DNA of 64,000 nt from Microvirga flocculans ATCC BAA-817 (GCF_000518665.1 NZ_JAEA01000010.1:124001-188000), one strand, 5' to 3'; positions 9,860 to 18,818 are shown, counted from the stretch's first letter. Translations and numbers: made by a program. The notes: generated by a model from the letters alone, not told the origin.

Positions 9860-10294
9860 ATGCACTGGCTCATCTTTGCAGGTCTCGGCCCTCCGATCGG
9901 ACTGGCATGTGTCTTCACGGGGATTGCGGTGTATAGCGCAAACCCCTTCGACGGGAAGCTGGTGGACATGATCTTGGTCACGGCTGGGATCACCGCGTTC
10001 GCCTACATCTTCGGTCTGCTTCCTGCCCTTGTCTCCGGATGGGCCGTCCGGCAGGTCCAAATCAGGCAACTCAGACCTGAATGGCTTTGGGTGACGCTGA
10101 TCGGAACACTCGTGGGCTTTATCTTCGTTGTAGCTTTCGGTGCTGTGCTTGAGGCACTTATCCCAAGTGGGCTGAGCGTTTTCGACATCCGAAAAGAAGC
10201 CTTCTTCGTGTATGTGCCGACCTGCCTCGTCCCGACCCTCGTCTGCTGGTATCTGAGCCGCCATTCGGCCGGCCGGCAGAGCCAAACACCGTGA
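9860..10294 (+). CDS. Small multi-span membrane protein of unknown function
   Basis: A 144-aa hydrophobic protein with about four membrane helices (residues ~3-24, 35-60, 72-95 and 115-133). It starts 4 bp after ruvA and ends 86 bp before ruvB. I do not recognise a family. Its codon choice is less GC-biased than that of ruvA and ruvB. Because ruvA and ruvB are normally adjacent, this looks like an acquired gene settled inside the operon. Confidence 0.6.
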   Translation: MHWLIFAGLGPPIGLACVFTGIAVYSANPFDGKLVDMILVTAGITAFAYIFGLLPALVSGWAVRQVQIRQLRPEWLWVTLIGTLVGFIFVVAFGAVLEALIPSGLSVFDIRKEAFFVYVPTCLVPTLVCWYLSRHSAGRQSQTP

Positions 10295-10380
10295 CACATC
10301 GACGTTCCTGTTTTGATCCTATTAAGAATGGCGTATTAGTGTCTCGCCGCCTATATGAAGCCCCTGGAAGGTAAGCCTCT

Positions 10381-11427
10381 TTGACCGATTCCCGCCGCCT
10401 GCTCAGCCCCGATAAGCGCGAGGACGATGTCGATGCCTCGATCCGGCCGCTGTCGCTCGACGACTTCACGGGCCAGAAGGCCGCGCGGGCCAATCTCCAG
10501 GTCTTCATCGATGCGGCGAAGGCGCGCGGCGACGCCCTCGACCACGTGCTCTTCGTCGGCCCTCCGGGGCTGGGCAAGACGACGCTCGCCCAGATCGTCG
10601 CCCGCGAGCTCGGGGTCAATTTCCGCTCGACCTCCGGCCCGGTGATCGCGAAGGCGGGCGACCTCGCGGCCCAGCTCACCAACCTCGAAGAGCGCGATGT
10701 GCTCTTCATCGATGAGATCCACCGCCTCAACCCGGCGGTGGAGGAGATCCTCTATCCCGCCATGGAGGATTACCAGCTCGACCTGATCATTGGCGAAGGT
10801 CCCGCCGCGCGCTCGGTGAAGATCGAGCTGCCGAAATTCACCCTCGTCGGCGCGACCACCCGCGCGGGCCTGCTCACCACGCCGTTGCGAGACCGCTTCG
10901 GCATCCCGATCCGGCTCGAGTTCTACACCGTCGACGAGCTGGAGCTGATCGTGCGCCGCGGCGCGCGGGTGCTGGGACTGGGCATGAGCGAGGAGGGCGC
11001 GAACGAGATCGCCCGCCGCTCCCGCGGCACGCCGCGCATCGCGGGCCGGCTCCTGCGCCGGGTGCGCGATTTCGCCATCGTCGAGGGCGTGCAGACCGTC
11101 TCCCGCGACCTCGCCGACCGATCCTTGCGCCTCCTCGACGTGGATCCCATCGGCCTCGACCTCATGGACCGCAAGTACCTGACCATGATCGCCTCCTCCT
11201 TCGGCGGCGGCCCGGTCGGCATCGAGACCATCGCGGCGGCCCTCTCCGAGCCGCGCGACGCCATCGAAGACATCATCGAGCCCTATCTGATCCAGAAGGG
11301 CTTCGTGCAGCGCACCCCTCGCGGGCGCGTCCTCACCCCCCACGCCTTCAAGCATCTCGGGCTGCCCGAACCGACCCGCGAAACCTCGGCGCAGTTCGGA
11401 TTGTTCGGCGGAGACGCGGATGAGTGA
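10381..11427 (+). CDS. ruvB: Holliday junction branch-migration ATPase RuvB
   Basis: Hexameric AAA+ motor that drives branch migration with RuvA. The 348-aa protein shows Walker [12 protein letters not shown] (residues ~60-70), Walker [10 protein letters not shown], sensor [10 protein letters not shown] and the arginine-finger region, then the C-terminal winged helix ([14 protein letters not shown]). The start is a TTG at 10381; the nearby ATG at 10355 is out of frame. The last codons overlap the ybgC start. Confidence 0.97.
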   Translation: MTDSRRLLSPDKREDDVDASIRPLSLDDFTGQKAARANLQVFIDAAKARGDALDHVLFVGPPGLGKTTLAQIVARELGVNFRSTSGPVIAKAGDLAAQLTNLEERDVLFIDEIHRLNPAVEEILYPAMEDYQLDLIIGEGPAARSVKIELPKFTLVGATTRAGLLTTPLRDRFGIPIRLEFYTVDELELIVRRGARVLGLGMSEEGANEIARRSRGTPRIAGRLLRRVRDFAIVEGVQTVSRDLADRSLRLLDVDPIGLDLMDRKYLTMIASSFGGGPVGIETIAAALSEPRDAIEDIIEPYLIQKGFVQRTPRGRVLTPHAFKHLGLPEPTRETSAQFGLFGGDADE

Positions 11428-11881
11428 GACGGCCGACCGGGGAGGAATGATCGGCTCCCATCTCTGCGGCTTCATGCAGGATGGCGTGCATATTCTGCCC
11501 ATCCGCGTTTATTACGAGGACACGGATTTCGGTGGGGGCATATACCACGCGAGCTATGTGCGGTTTTTGGAGAGAGGACGCACAGAACTCCTCCGATCTG
11601 TCTCAGTGTCTCAGCGCGATCTGCATCGGGATATGGAAGGGCTAACATTTGTCGTGCGGCGGATGACGCTTGATTATCTCAAGCCTGGTCATATGGACGA
11701 TGTTCTACATGTCCTCACGCGTCCTAAAGAGATGCGAGGGGCTTCCATGACCCTTGCGCAGGAGATTCGCAGGGGTGATGAGCTTTTGCTTACAGCAGAT
11801 GTCGTCGTTGCAGCTGTAAAGGCTGGCAGGGCTGTACGAATACCCGAGGAACTCCGAACCGCTCTATCGGGAGAGAGGTGA
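11420..11881 (+). CDS. ybgC: Tol-Pal associated acyl-CoA thioesterase YbgC (hybrid, intact copy)
   Basis: Hotdog-fold thioesterase that accompanies the Tol-Pal system. The 153-aa protein carries the catalytic signature [16 protein letters not shown] and the conserved FVVRRMT and [12 protein letters not shown] segments. The first ~40 codons are GC-rich like the host, whereas the rest uses many A/T-ending codons (TTT, GGA, CTA, ACA), unlike the neighbours. A second copy of only the 3' part lies at 13.8-14.1 kb. I infer that an inserted element supplied a new 3' end, giving a functional hybrid gene. It overlaps the ruvB stop by 8 bp. Confidence 0.88.
   Translation: MSETADRGGMIGSHLCGFMQDGVHILPIRVYYEDTDFGGGIYHASYVRFLERGRTELLRSVSVSQRDLHRDMEGLTFVVRRMTLDYLKPGHMDDVLHVLTRPKEMRGASMTLAQEIRRGDELLLTADVVVAAVKAGRAVRIPEELRTALSGER
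11546..11556 (+). repeat. Left copy of 11-bp direct repeat (candidate attachment core)
   Basis: CACGCGAGCTA, encoding His-Ala-Ser-Tyr of the YbgC active-site loop. The identical 11-mer occurs at 13787-13797 at the homologous place in the ybgC remnant, and the inserted segment lies between the copies. Identity could also come partly from codon conservation. Confidence 0.5.
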
Positions 11882-11911
11882 CCTTATCTGGGGATGCAAG
11901 CCAAGATCGGT

Positions 11912-13345
11912 TTATGTGGTTGCGATTGCATCTAGTTGCACTAGCTCTTTCACATCTAGGCTGTCCCAGCTCCATTTCGGGATACGCTCTGGCCGGGCGT
12001 AAATCTGAGTGATTCTGCGAACGAATTCTTCCTTGTCAGCAACTCCTAGAAGCGGCTTGATCCGTTCGAAATAGGCCTTGGATTTGGCCCGAGCAAAAAC
12101 CTCAAAGGTAATTGGATCGAATGCTGCATATAGCAGGGTTTCAGGCCACCAAGGGCGGGACTGATCCTCTTTATGGCTTCGTAGATACAGAAACAGGTCT
12201 GCGGTCATCAGGTGGCGAAAATCTATGCCTGTGGCCTCAGATCGAGTCTTTAATAGATCCGCATGTAGCGAAGATCGGTTAAGGCCAAGACGTCTATTGC
12301 GTAGCTCAAGCGTCTGTAGATGATTCCTGAAGACAACAAACGTTCTCATCGGATTCAAGCGGTTGCCAATGCTGCTAGCAACAAAGTATTCATTGTTCAC
12401 AAAATAGGCGGCCGCATCGAAGCGGCCGCGGCTCACCAGCGCTCCGATACAATATAGAAAGAGCTCGTGACCGATAAACTTGAAGTTATCGTAATCTACA
12501 TCGGTATATGTACCAACATTCTCCGGGCGTTTGAAGAACGGCAGGATCCCTTCAAAAAATCTATGCAGTTCCTCAAGCATGGGCTCATCGCAGTTATATT
12601 TTGCAACTGCAATGAAAAGCTCAATGAGTTCGTTTCTATAGGGAAGAAAATCATCAATATTTTTGACGAATATTTCGTCAAATTCTGGCTTTCCGACAGC
12701 AGAGATCCGAAATTTATCCAGCTCACTCAGAACTGTTGCAAGATAGTCCGAAGTTGCGATGACACTATTGTCTCGGCCATTGCGGATTGCCTCAATAGCG
12801 CGCCTAAACGGAACCGAGGTCGCTAGCTTGATTGCATTATCTTCTTCTCGCAGAAAGCTGGGTATCTTGCCCAGCTCCGGCTTAACATCGACGGGTTTGT
12901 CCCAAGCCCAGCGAACTAATCTCTCAAATTCAGTTGCGTAATTCGCCTCATCGGCAAGGTCGATGTATATACGGCTACCGTAATAAACGGGGAGATAGGC
13001 TTTGCCAGCCTCATCCTTTTCCCGAATTACGGCAACGAATTTGTCCTGCGCCCTTTTCGCATACAATTGCGGAGTAATAATCTGTGCCTCGGTGCCAGCA
13101 CCGCCCGCTCGATTATTGGACTTCTCAGCATACTTTTTATCGCAGACCAGAACCACTTTGGTCACAGTCTCGTCCGTCACCATGCTTTCCATGAAAGCAT
13201 TAGCATCGTGACCTGGCTTCAGATCCCATTTGTCGAGGATGACATCAATGCCTTGGCTTCGCAGTTCCCCGGCGAACTTGAGAACCCAAGCCTCATGTTC
13301 CGGACTGCTCCAACTATATGAGATGAAAAGTTTGGGATTAGACAT
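11912..13345 (-). CDS. SEFIR-domain protein, candidate antiphage effector
   Basis: A 477-aa protein from the ATG at 13345 (MSNPKLFISYSW); in-frame ATG, GTG and TTG codons upstream (up to 13396) would add 6-17 residues. Residues ~4-145 form a SEFIR/TIR-like domain: PKLFISYSW strand, GIDVILDKWDLKPGHDAN box 2, Glu53 in the following helix, then VVLVCDKKYAEKS. The remaining ~330 residues are helical and unrecognised. SEFIR proteins are known as single-gene antiphage systems that deplete NAD; that role is inferred here. Codon use is clearly AT-richer than the host's, and the gene sits on a small island inside ybgC. Confidence 0.82.
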   Translation of the reverse strand: MSNPKLFISYSWSSPEHEAWVLKFAGELRSQGIDVILDKWDLKPGHDANAFMESMVTDETVTKVVLVCDKKYAEKSNNRAGGAGTEAQIITPQLYAKRAQDKFVAVIREKDEAGKAYLPVYYGSRIYIDLADEANYATEFERLVRWAWDKPVDVKPELGKIPSFLREEDNAIKLATSVPFRRAIEAIRNGRDNSVIATSDYLATVLSELDKFRISAVGKPEFDEIFVKNIDDFLPYRNELIELFIAVAKYNCDEPMLEELHRFFEGILPFFKRPENVGTYTDVDYDNFKFIGHELFLYCIGALVSRGRFDAAAYFVNNEYFVASSIGNRLNPMRTFVVFRNHLQTLELRNRRLGLNRSSLHADLLKTRSEATGIDFRHLMTADLFLYLRSHKEDQSRPWWPETLLYAAFDPITFEVFARAKSKAYFERIKPLLGVADKEEFVRRITQIYARPERIPKWSWDSLDVKELVQLDAIATT

Positions 13346-13430
13346 AGCATTGAACCAACGCATGAAGGCACGAGTGGGGAGATATTCCTCCACCAATAAA
13401 ATAAATAAGAGAGCTTTTCCTGCTATGCAA

Positions 13431-13664
13431 CTATATTAGTAGTTTACGAGCGGTGTGTGCAACTTTGGATTGGTGGTCTTGTGCCCTTGCGTCATACATT
13501 GCAGGCGCGGTGATTGTTTTCCTCCTCCCAAGACGAGGCAGTTGGCTTTGTAACTTTTGCCATGCCCAAAAAAGCTCCGTTGATCTCACAAATTCTTCCC
13601 GAGCGCCCTCTCGCGCCAATGCCTGAATAAACAGCTTGAGCCCGTCTTCCATTTTGCGCCTCAC
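13431..13664 (-). CDS. Hypothetical small protein upstream of the SEFIR gene
   Basis: A 77-aa frame read in the same direction as the SEFIR gene and ending 86 bp before its chosen ATG. The N-terminal half (EDGLKLFIQALAREGAREEF) looks like a plausible amphipathic helix and the tail is basic. No family is recognised. It may be a real partner gene, a remnant, or chance coding in a leader region. Confidence 0.3.
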   Translation of the reverse strand: MRRKMEDGLKLFIQALAREGAREEFVRSTELFWAWQKLQSQLPRLGRRKTITAPAMYDARAQDHQSKVAHTARKLLI

Positions 13665-13765
13665 CCATCCCTATTGAGTGCTGCAATCTTGAACTTCTCT
13701 CCTGCCAAGATCCAAGGAAAACAAGCCTCTTACTGTGTTCGCCATACTTCGATAGCGTCGCATCA

Positions 13766-14122
13766 GTCTTCTCGGCCCGCGTCTATCACGCGAGCTACCT
13801 GCGCTTCATGGAGCGGGGCCGCACGGAGCTCCTGCGGGCGGTCGAGGTGGCCCAGTCGGACCTTCACGCCGAGATGGGCGGGCTCGCCTTCGTGGTCCGC
13901 AGGATGACCATCGACTTCCTCGGCGCCGCCGTCATGGACGACATGCTGACCATCGTGACCCGTCCCAAGGAGATGCGCGGCGCCTCAATGACGCTGGCCC
14001 AGGAGGTTCGGCGCGGCGACGAGGTGCTCGTGAAGGCCGACGTGATGGTCGCGGCCGTCAGGGGCGGGCGGGCTGTGCGGATCCCGGACGAGCTCAGGGC
14101 GGCCCTGAGCGTGAATTCCTAA
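13766..14122 (+). pseudogene. ybgC: 5'-truncated remnant of the original ybgC
   Basis: In frame with the stop at 14122, the DNA encodes FSARVYHASYLRFMERGR and the rest of YbgC through [12 protein letters not shown] to the C-terminus, with host-like GC-rich codons. The first ~40 codons, including the catalytic Asp segment, are missing; upstream sequence is unrelated. An internal ATG at 13808 could still start a 104-aa product, but it would lack the active site. It is the displaced native 3' end of the gene that now starts at 11420. Confidence 0.8.
13787..13797 (+). repeat. Right copy of 11-bp direct repeat (candidate attachment core)
   Basis: CACGCGAGCTA again, 2,241 bp after the left copy and at the same codon phase of ybgC. 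Upstream of it, the sequence from about 13768 back is not ybgC-like. Confidence 0.5.
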
Positions 14123-14424
14123 GGCTGCCTCTTGCCCTATGGGCAGGCACAGGCAGCCCTGCCTTCAGCGCATGCCAGCCATAATTTCCATATTCATTTC
14201 AGGTCATTCGCCTCGACAAGGCTCCAATTAAACCAGACCTTAACCTTACTCTGTGCCTAACAGGTAACGGTCCGGGACGATCTGAAGCCAATCGCCTGCC
14301 GCCCTTATTTTCGACAGATTCGGGGGCGAACGAGCAGGGGTACGAGAACAGATTTTCCTAGATCCGGTTGCGGTGGGCCTTGGACCGCCTGTCCAAGGCT
14401 GCTCGAAGAGCGAGGACGAGAGAT
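14123..14424. other. Intergenic leader before tolQ
   Basis: About 300 bp with no convincing gene. At its start is a two-part hairpin (AAGGCTGCCT with AGGCAGCC, inner TGCCC with GGGCA, about 14121-14155) without a T-run. The remainder is moderately AT-rich and probably contains the tolQ promoter, because the island separates tol from ruvB-ybgC. Confidence 0.5.
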
Positions 14425-15165
14425 ATGAATCCGGCTGATGTGGCCCAGGCCGCTCCTGTGGCTCACGACATGTCCCTGTTTGGCCTGTTCTGGCAGGCGC
14501 ATTTCGTCGTCAAGCTCGTGATGCTGGGCCTGCTGGCCGCTTCCGTCTGGTGCTGGGCCATCATCGTCGACAAGACCCTGCTCTACGCGCGCAGCAAGCG
14601 CGCCATGGACCGCTTCGAGGACGTGTTCTGGTCCGGCCAGTCGCTCGAGGAGCTCTACCGCTCGCTCCAGAGCCGCCCGGCCACGGGGCTCGCCGCCGTG
14701 TTCGTGGCCGCCATGCGCGAATGGAAGCGCTCCTTCGAGGGCTCGGGCCGTTCGTTCCAGACCCTGCCGCAGCGCATCGACAAGGTGCTCGACGTCACGA
14801 TCCAGCGCGAGGTCGAGCGCCTGAATTCGCGCCTGACGGTTCTCGCCTCCATCGGCTCGGCCGGTCCCTATATCGGCCTCTTCGGCACGGTGGTGGGCAT
14901 CATGAATTCCTTCACCTCCATCGCCGCGTCCAAGAACACGAGCCTTGCGGTCGTCGCCCCCGGCATCGCGGAGGCGCTGTTCGCCACCGCCATCGGCCTC
15001 TTCGCGGCCATTCCCGCGGTGCTCGCCTACAACAAGCTGCAATCGGAAGTCGGCAAGCTCCAGTCGCGGCTGGAGGGCTTCGCGGACGAGTTCTCGGCCA
15101 TCCTGTCGCGACAGGTGGACGAGCGCATCGGCCAGGCGGGGCGCCACCCGGCCAACGCAGCCTGA
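14425..15165 (+). CDS. tolQ: Tol-Pal system inner-membrane protein TolQ
   Basis: Forms with TolR the proton-driven motor that energises TolA for outer-membrane constriction during division. The 246-aa protein has one N-terminal membrane helix (LVMLGLLAASVWCWAIIV) and two later ones around residues 140-165 and 175-200 (MotA/ExbB fold). It contains the conserved GTVVGIMNSF and ALFATAIGLFAAIPA stretches. The ATG at 14425 follows GAGGACGAGAG; an in-frame upstream ATG at 14368 would add 19 unconserved residues. tolQRAB form one operon. Confidence 0.95.
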   Translation: MNPADVAQAAPVAHDMSLFGLFWQAHFVVKLVMLGLLAASVWCWAIIVDKTLLYARSKRAMDRFEDVFWSGQSLEELYRSLQSRPATGLAAVFVAAMREWKRSFEGSGRSFQTLPQRIDKVLDVTIQREVERLNSRLTVLASIGSAGPYIGLFGTVVGIMNSFTSIAASKNTSLAVVAPGIAEALFATAIGLFAAIPAVLAYNKLQSEVGKLQSRLEGFADEFSAILSRQVDERIGQAGRHPANAA

Positions 15166-15178
15166 GGAGGGATCGGCC

Positions 15179-15622
15179 ATGGCCATGATGACAGGTGCGG
15201 CAGGAGGCGGCAGGCGCCGCAGGCGCGCCCGGCAGGCGGGCGCGATCAACGAGATCAACATGACGCCGTTCATCGACGTCATGCTCGTGCTGCTCATCAT
15301 CTTCATGGTGGCGGCTCCCATGATGACGGCCGGCGTGCCGCTCGATTTGCCGCAGACCAAGGCCGCGCCGCTCAATTCCGATGCGACGCCCGTGACGCTG
15401 TCGATCAAGGCCAACGGCCAGGTCTTCCTCGGCGAGAGCGAGCTGGCGGACGAGGCCATCGTCGGCAAGCTCGCGGAAGTGTCGAAGGCAGGCTTCGACG
15501 AACGTATCTTCGTTCGCGGCGACAAGCGCGTGGATTACGGGCGCGTCGCGCAGATCATGTCGATCGTGACCACCGCCGGCTACAAGCGCGTCGCTCTTGT
15601 GACCGAGGTGGACCAGAACTGA
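15179..15622 (+). CDS. tolR: Tol-Pal system protein TolR
   Basis: Partner of TolQ in the proton channel. The 147-aa protein has a basic N-terminus, the motif INEINMTPFIDVMLVLLIIF, in which the membrane Asp is the proton-carrying residue, and an ExbD-like periplasmic domain ending in GYKRVALVTEVDQN. It begins 13 bp after tolQ with GGAGGGAT upstream. Confidence 0.95.
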   Translation: MAMMTGAAGGGRRRRRARQAGAINEINMTPFIDVMLVLLIIFMVAAPMMTAGVPLDLPQTKAAPLNSDATPVTLSIKANGQVFLGESELADEAIVGKLAEVSKAGFDERIFVRGDKRVDYGRVAQIMSIVTTAGYKRVALVTEVDQN

Positions 15623-15650
15623 GCCGGATGAGAGCAAGGGGCGAACAGAC

Positions 15651-16781
15651 GTGGCGTTGAAGCTGAAGTTCAACACTTCTGAGCCGGGCTTCTGGGTCTC
15701 GGGCGTCGCGCATGCGGCGCTGCTGACGGCCGCCATGATCGGTCTGTCCTCCGTCGCCGAGTTCCCCGAGGCGCAGGAAGGGATCCCGGTCGAGATCATC
15801 ACCGACAACCAGCTTTCGCAGATCACGAAGGGCGAGACGACGGCCAAGCAGGTTCTGCCGACGCCCAAGCCGCGCGCCGACCGCATTGCCGACAAGACCG
15901 AGGTGAAGGACCCCGGCGAGGACAAGCGCGATGCGCCCGCGCCGCCCAAGCGCCCGGCCGAGATGAAGGTGGCCGACAAGGAGGAGCCGGTCGCCGCCCA
16001 GCCTCCGCCGCCCGCGCCGCCGACCCGTTCGCAGGAAGAGAAAGCAGCCGAGGCCAAGGCCGCGGAAGAGAAGAAGCTGCAGGAAAAGGCAGAGGCCGAG
16101 GCCATCGAGAAGGCCAAGGCCGCCGAGCAGGCCAAGATCGAGGAAGCCAGGGCAAAGGCCGAAGCGGAGGCGAAAGCCAAGGCCGAGGCCGAGGCCAAAA
16201 AGATCGCCGAAGCGAAAGCCAAGGCGAAGGCGGAGGCCGACGCGAAGGCCAAGGCGGAAGCCGAGGCGAAGAAGCTTGCCGAAGCCAAGGCCAAGGAAGA
16301 GGCCGAGGCGAAGGCGCGCAAGGAAGCTCAACTCGCCAAGAAGCTCGACATGGGCGACCTGAAGCAGTTCCTCGACAACAAGGAGAAGAGCCAGTCCAGC
16401 GGTGCGACCGGCGCGGAGGTGCAGAAGACCGCCTCCCTCGGCACGGCGACCGGCTCGGCCGCGAAGCTCTCACCGAGCATGGAAGATTCGCTCCGAGGAA
16501 TTATCGATGAGCAAATCAAACGCTGCTACAGCGCACCACCGGGTGCGGTTGCTGGCTCGGCCACGATTCCATTGATCGATGTAAAGTTTAATCTCGATGG
16601 AACGCTCGCCGATGAGCCGCGTGTTCTGAAAGCAGGTCCATCGGCTATTGATCGTGCTATCGCCGATGCCGCGGTAAGAGCGATCAGACGCTGCGCTCCT
16701 TACAAGATTCCAGCCAGCTTCTCGCCTTTCTACAACTCGTGGAAGCATTGGAACATGTATTTCGAGCTTTCACAGGTTTGA
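15651..16781 (+). CDS. tolA: Tol-Pal system energy transducer TolA
   Basis: Spans from the inner membrane to Pal/TolB. The 376-aa protein starts at a GTG and has one N-terminal membrane segment (residues ~16-34), a Pro-rich stretch, a long Ala/Glu/Lys helical domain II (about residues 120-230) and a TonB-like C-terminal domain III (about 275-376) with two Cys. Codon use changes sharply at domain III: before it nearly all codons end in G or C, after it only about half do (AGA, GTA, GGA and CCA appear). This suggests recombinational replacement of the domain that phages and colicins bind. Confidence 0.93.
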   Translation: MALKLKFNTSEPGFWVSGVAHAALLTAAMIGLSSVAEFPEAQEGIPVEIITDNQLSQITKGETTAKQVLPTPKPRADRIADKTEVKDPGEDKRDAPAPPKRPAEMKVADKEEPVAAQPPPPAPPTRSQEEKAAEAKAAEEKKLQEKAEAEAIEKAKAAEQAKIEEARAKAEAEAKAKAEAEAKKIAEAKAKAKAEADAKAKAEAEAKKLAEAKAKEEAEAKARKEAQLAKKLDMGDLKQFLDNKEKSQSSGATGAEVQKTASLGTATGSAAKLSPSMEDSLRGIIDEQIKRCYSAPPGAVAGSATIPLIDVKFNLDGTLADEPRVLKAGPSAIDRAIADAAVRAIRRCAPYKIPASFSPFYNSWKHWNMYFELSQV

Positions 16782-16910
16782 CCACCTTTCAGTGTAATCC
16801 TACCAGCATTCAGTCATCCGGAACGCCAATGTCTCTGTACAAACCTACCCGTGCGCTCTTCACGACATTCTGCTTCCTGTTCGTGCTGGCGTTGTCGACG
16901 CTTCCTTCTC
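16485..16910. other. Composition-shifted patch across tolA 3' and tolB 5' ends
   Basis: By hand count about half of the ~100 codons at the end of tolA end in G/C, against an almost uniform G/C ending upstream. The shift continues through the 47-bp gap and the TolB signal peptide, then returns to host-like at about 16910. The reading frames are intact. Most easily explained by a homologous recombination tract from a lower-GC relative. Confidence 0.5.
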
Positions 16911-18157
16911 AAGCGCAACTCGTGCTCCGCATCAGCCCGGGCGGGCAGTTCCAGCCCATGCCCATTGCCGTTGCCGATTTCTCGGGCGAGGGGGATCTCG
17001 GCCAGCGGGTTTCGGGCATCATCGCGAGCAATCTTCAGCGCTCCGGCTATTTCGCGCCCCTCGACAAGTCGCGCTTTCCGGAGCGCCCGTCCTTCGATGC
17101 CGCGCCGCGCTTCGACGCCTGGAAGATGGCGGGCGCCCAGGCGCTGGTGACGGGTCGCGTCTCGCGCGATCCGTCGGGACGGCTGCGCGCCGAGTTCCGC
17201 CTGTGGGACATCGAGACCGGCCAGCAGCTCGCCGGTCAGCAATATGTCACGGACGCCAATTTCTGGCGCCGCGTCGGCCACATCATCTCGGATGCGGTCT
17301 ATTCCAAGATCACGGGTTTCGGCGGCTTCTTCGACACGCGCATCGTGTTCGTCGATGAATCCGGCCCGAAGGAAAACCGCCGCAAGCGGCTCGCCATCAT
17401 GGATCAGGACGGCGCCAACGTGCGCTACCTGACTCAGGGCGACTCGTCCGTCGTTGCGCCGCGCTACTCGCCGGCGACGCAGGACATCACCTACATGTCC
17501 CAGGTCGAGGGACAGCAGCCGCGCGTTCAGGTCATCAATCTCGAAACCGGCACGCGCCAGGTGCTCGGCAACTTTCCCGACATGGCATCCTCTCCGCGCT
17601 TCGCGCCGGACGGGCAGCGCATCGTCATGAGCCTGCAGCAGGGCGGCAACGCCAACATCTTCATGATGAATCTCGGCTCGCAGGCCACGACGCGGCTCAC
17701 CTCCACCGCCGCCATCGACACCTCGCCGTCCTTCTCGCCCGACGGCCGCCAGATCGTGTTCGAGAGTGATCGCGGCGGCAAGCAGCAGATCTACGTCATG
17801 AACGTGGACGGCTCCGACCAGCGCCGCATCTCCTTCGGCGACGGCTCCTACTCGCAGCCGGCCTGGTCGCCGCGGGGCGACTACATCGCCTTCACGAAGC
17901 AGCGCGCGGGCGGGTTCGCCATCGGCATCATGAAGCCCGACGGATCGGGCGAGCGCATTCTCACGGAAGGCTTCCACAACGAGAGCCCGACCTGGGCGCC
18001 CAACGGCCAGTACATCCTGTTCTTCCGCGATCCCGGCGGACAGGCGGGCGGCAAGCTCTACATGGTCGACATCACCGGCCGCGTGGAGCAGCCCGTGCCG
18101 ACGCCGTCCTTCGCGTCGGACCCCACATGGTCGCCGCTCCTGAGCGAGTCGCGATAA
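16829..18157 (+). CDS. tolB: Tol-Pal system periplasmic protein TolB
   Basis: Periplasmic protein that links TolA and Pal. The 442-aa protein has a signal peptide ([20 protein letters not shown], residues ~10-29), an N-terminal alpha/beta domain, and a six-bladed beta-propeller with repeated blades of the form [16 protein letters not shown]. The ATG at 16829 gives a proper signal sequence; the frame extends 5' into tolA without homology. A terminator follows. Confidence 0.95.
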   Translation: MSLYKPTRALFTTFCFLFVLALSTLPSQAQLVLRISPGGQFQPMPIAVADFSGEGDLGQRVSGIIASNLQRSGYFAPLDKSRFPERPSFDAAPRFDAWKMAGAQALVTGRVSRDPSGRLRAEFRLWDIETGQQLAGQQYVTDANFWRRVGHIISDAVYSKITGFGGFFDTRIVFVDESGPKENRRKRLAIMDQDGANVRYLTQGDSSVVAPRYSPATQDITYMSQVEGQQPRVQVINLETGTRQVLGNFPDMASSPRFAPDGQRIVMSLQQGGNANIFMMNLGSQATTRLTSTAAIDTSPSFSPDGRQIVFESDRGGKQQIYVMNVDGSDQRRISFGDGSYSQPAWSPRGDYIAFTKQRAGGFAIGIMKPDGSGERILTEGFHNESPTWAPNGQYILFFRDPGGQAGGKLYMVDITGRVEQPVPTPSFASDPTWSPLLSESR

Positions 18158-18170
18158 ATCAGGGAATGAC

Positions 18171-18195
18171 AAAGGGGCGCCTCGGGCGCCCCTTT
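18171..18195 (+). terminator. Rho-independent terminator after tolB
   Basis: The arms AAAGGGGCGC and GCGCCCCTTTT around a short loop, followed by T residues. It lies 13 bp after the tolB stop and just before the convergent HdeD gene. Confidence 0.85.
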
Positions 18196-18200
18196 TCGTC

Positions 18201-18818
18201 TCACGCCCCGCGCGGCGCGGCGGATCCCGACCACTCGTCCTTGCGGCCCTTCAGCTTGAAGGCGAGCACGAGAAGCGCGATCCCGAAAACCAGCGCATAG
18301 GCGCCGAGCCACCAGGTCAGCACGACGGCGCCGATCAGCGGAGCGATCAGGAGCGCGACGCCGAAGAGGATCGAGACGACCCCGCTGAAGATCATCCAGC
18401 CGCGGCCATAGGCGGGGTTGAGCCTGAAGGCGGCGACGATCATCAGCGCTCCGGTGACCAGGGACCAGACGGCCAAGAGCGCGATGAAGAAGGCCACGGT
18501 CAGGCCCGGCATGACGAGGGCGATGATGCCGACGGCGATATCCAGGATGCCCTCGAAGATCAGGAAGCCCCAGCGCTGGTTGTTGGAGGCGGCCCTGATG
18601 CCGGAAACGATGCCGAACACGCCGTCGACCAGCATGTAGGCTGAGAAGAACAATACGAAGGAGAGGATGGTCGCCCCAGGATAGAAGAAGGCGATCAGGG
18701 CGAAGATGATGGCGAAGACGCCCCGCAGGGCCACCGCCCACCAGTTTTGCGCCAGGAGCGCGCTCATGGACTGGGAGCGGTCGAGAGGATCGTTGATGCC
18801 GGAGGTGCCTGCTGCCAT
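18201..18818 (-). CDS. HdeD-family membrane protein (DUF308)
   Basis: A 205-aa integral membrane protein with about six helices arranged as repeated DUF308 units, for example residues ~27-45, 50-70, 80-98 and 105-125. In E. coli, HdeD contributes to acid resistance at high cell density; the role here is inferred. It starts at an ATG with GGGAGACTT upstream on the reverse strand. It is convergent with tolB and stands alone. Confidence 0.82.
   Translation of the reverse strand: MAAGTSGINDPLDRSQSMSALLAQNWWAVALRGVFAIIFALIAFFYPGATILSFVLFFSAYMLVDGVFGIVSGIRAASNNQRWGFLIFEGILDIAVGIIALVMPGLTVAFFIALLAVWSLVTGALMIVAAFRLNPAYGRGWMIFSGVVSILFGVALLIAPLIGAVVLTWWLGAYALVFGIALLVLAFKLKGRKDEWSGSAAPRGA

Larger units (their letters stand above)
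11546..13797. mobile_element. Putative gene-targeting mini-island inserted in ybgC
   Basis: About 2.24 kb of lower-GC DNA separates the intact hybrid ybgC from a 5'-truncated ybgC remnant. It contains the replacement ybgC 3' end, a reverse-strand SEFIR gene and a small reverse-strand frame. No integrase or transposase gene is visible, so it is either the remnant of a larger element, an element mobilised in trans, or the product of homologous recombination. The layout parallels prophage e14 in icd of E. coli, where the element restores the gene it enters. Confidence 0.6.

Noticed and set aside
13492..13686. 64-codon reverse frame on the ybgC island
   Set aside because: Overlaps the 77-codon frame in another phase and has a less protein-like composition.
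16040..16340. Short tandem-like repeats, possible CRISPR or VNTR
   Set aside because: They are in-frame Ala/Glu/Lys codon repeats of the TolA helical domain; there are no spacers and no constant repeat unit.
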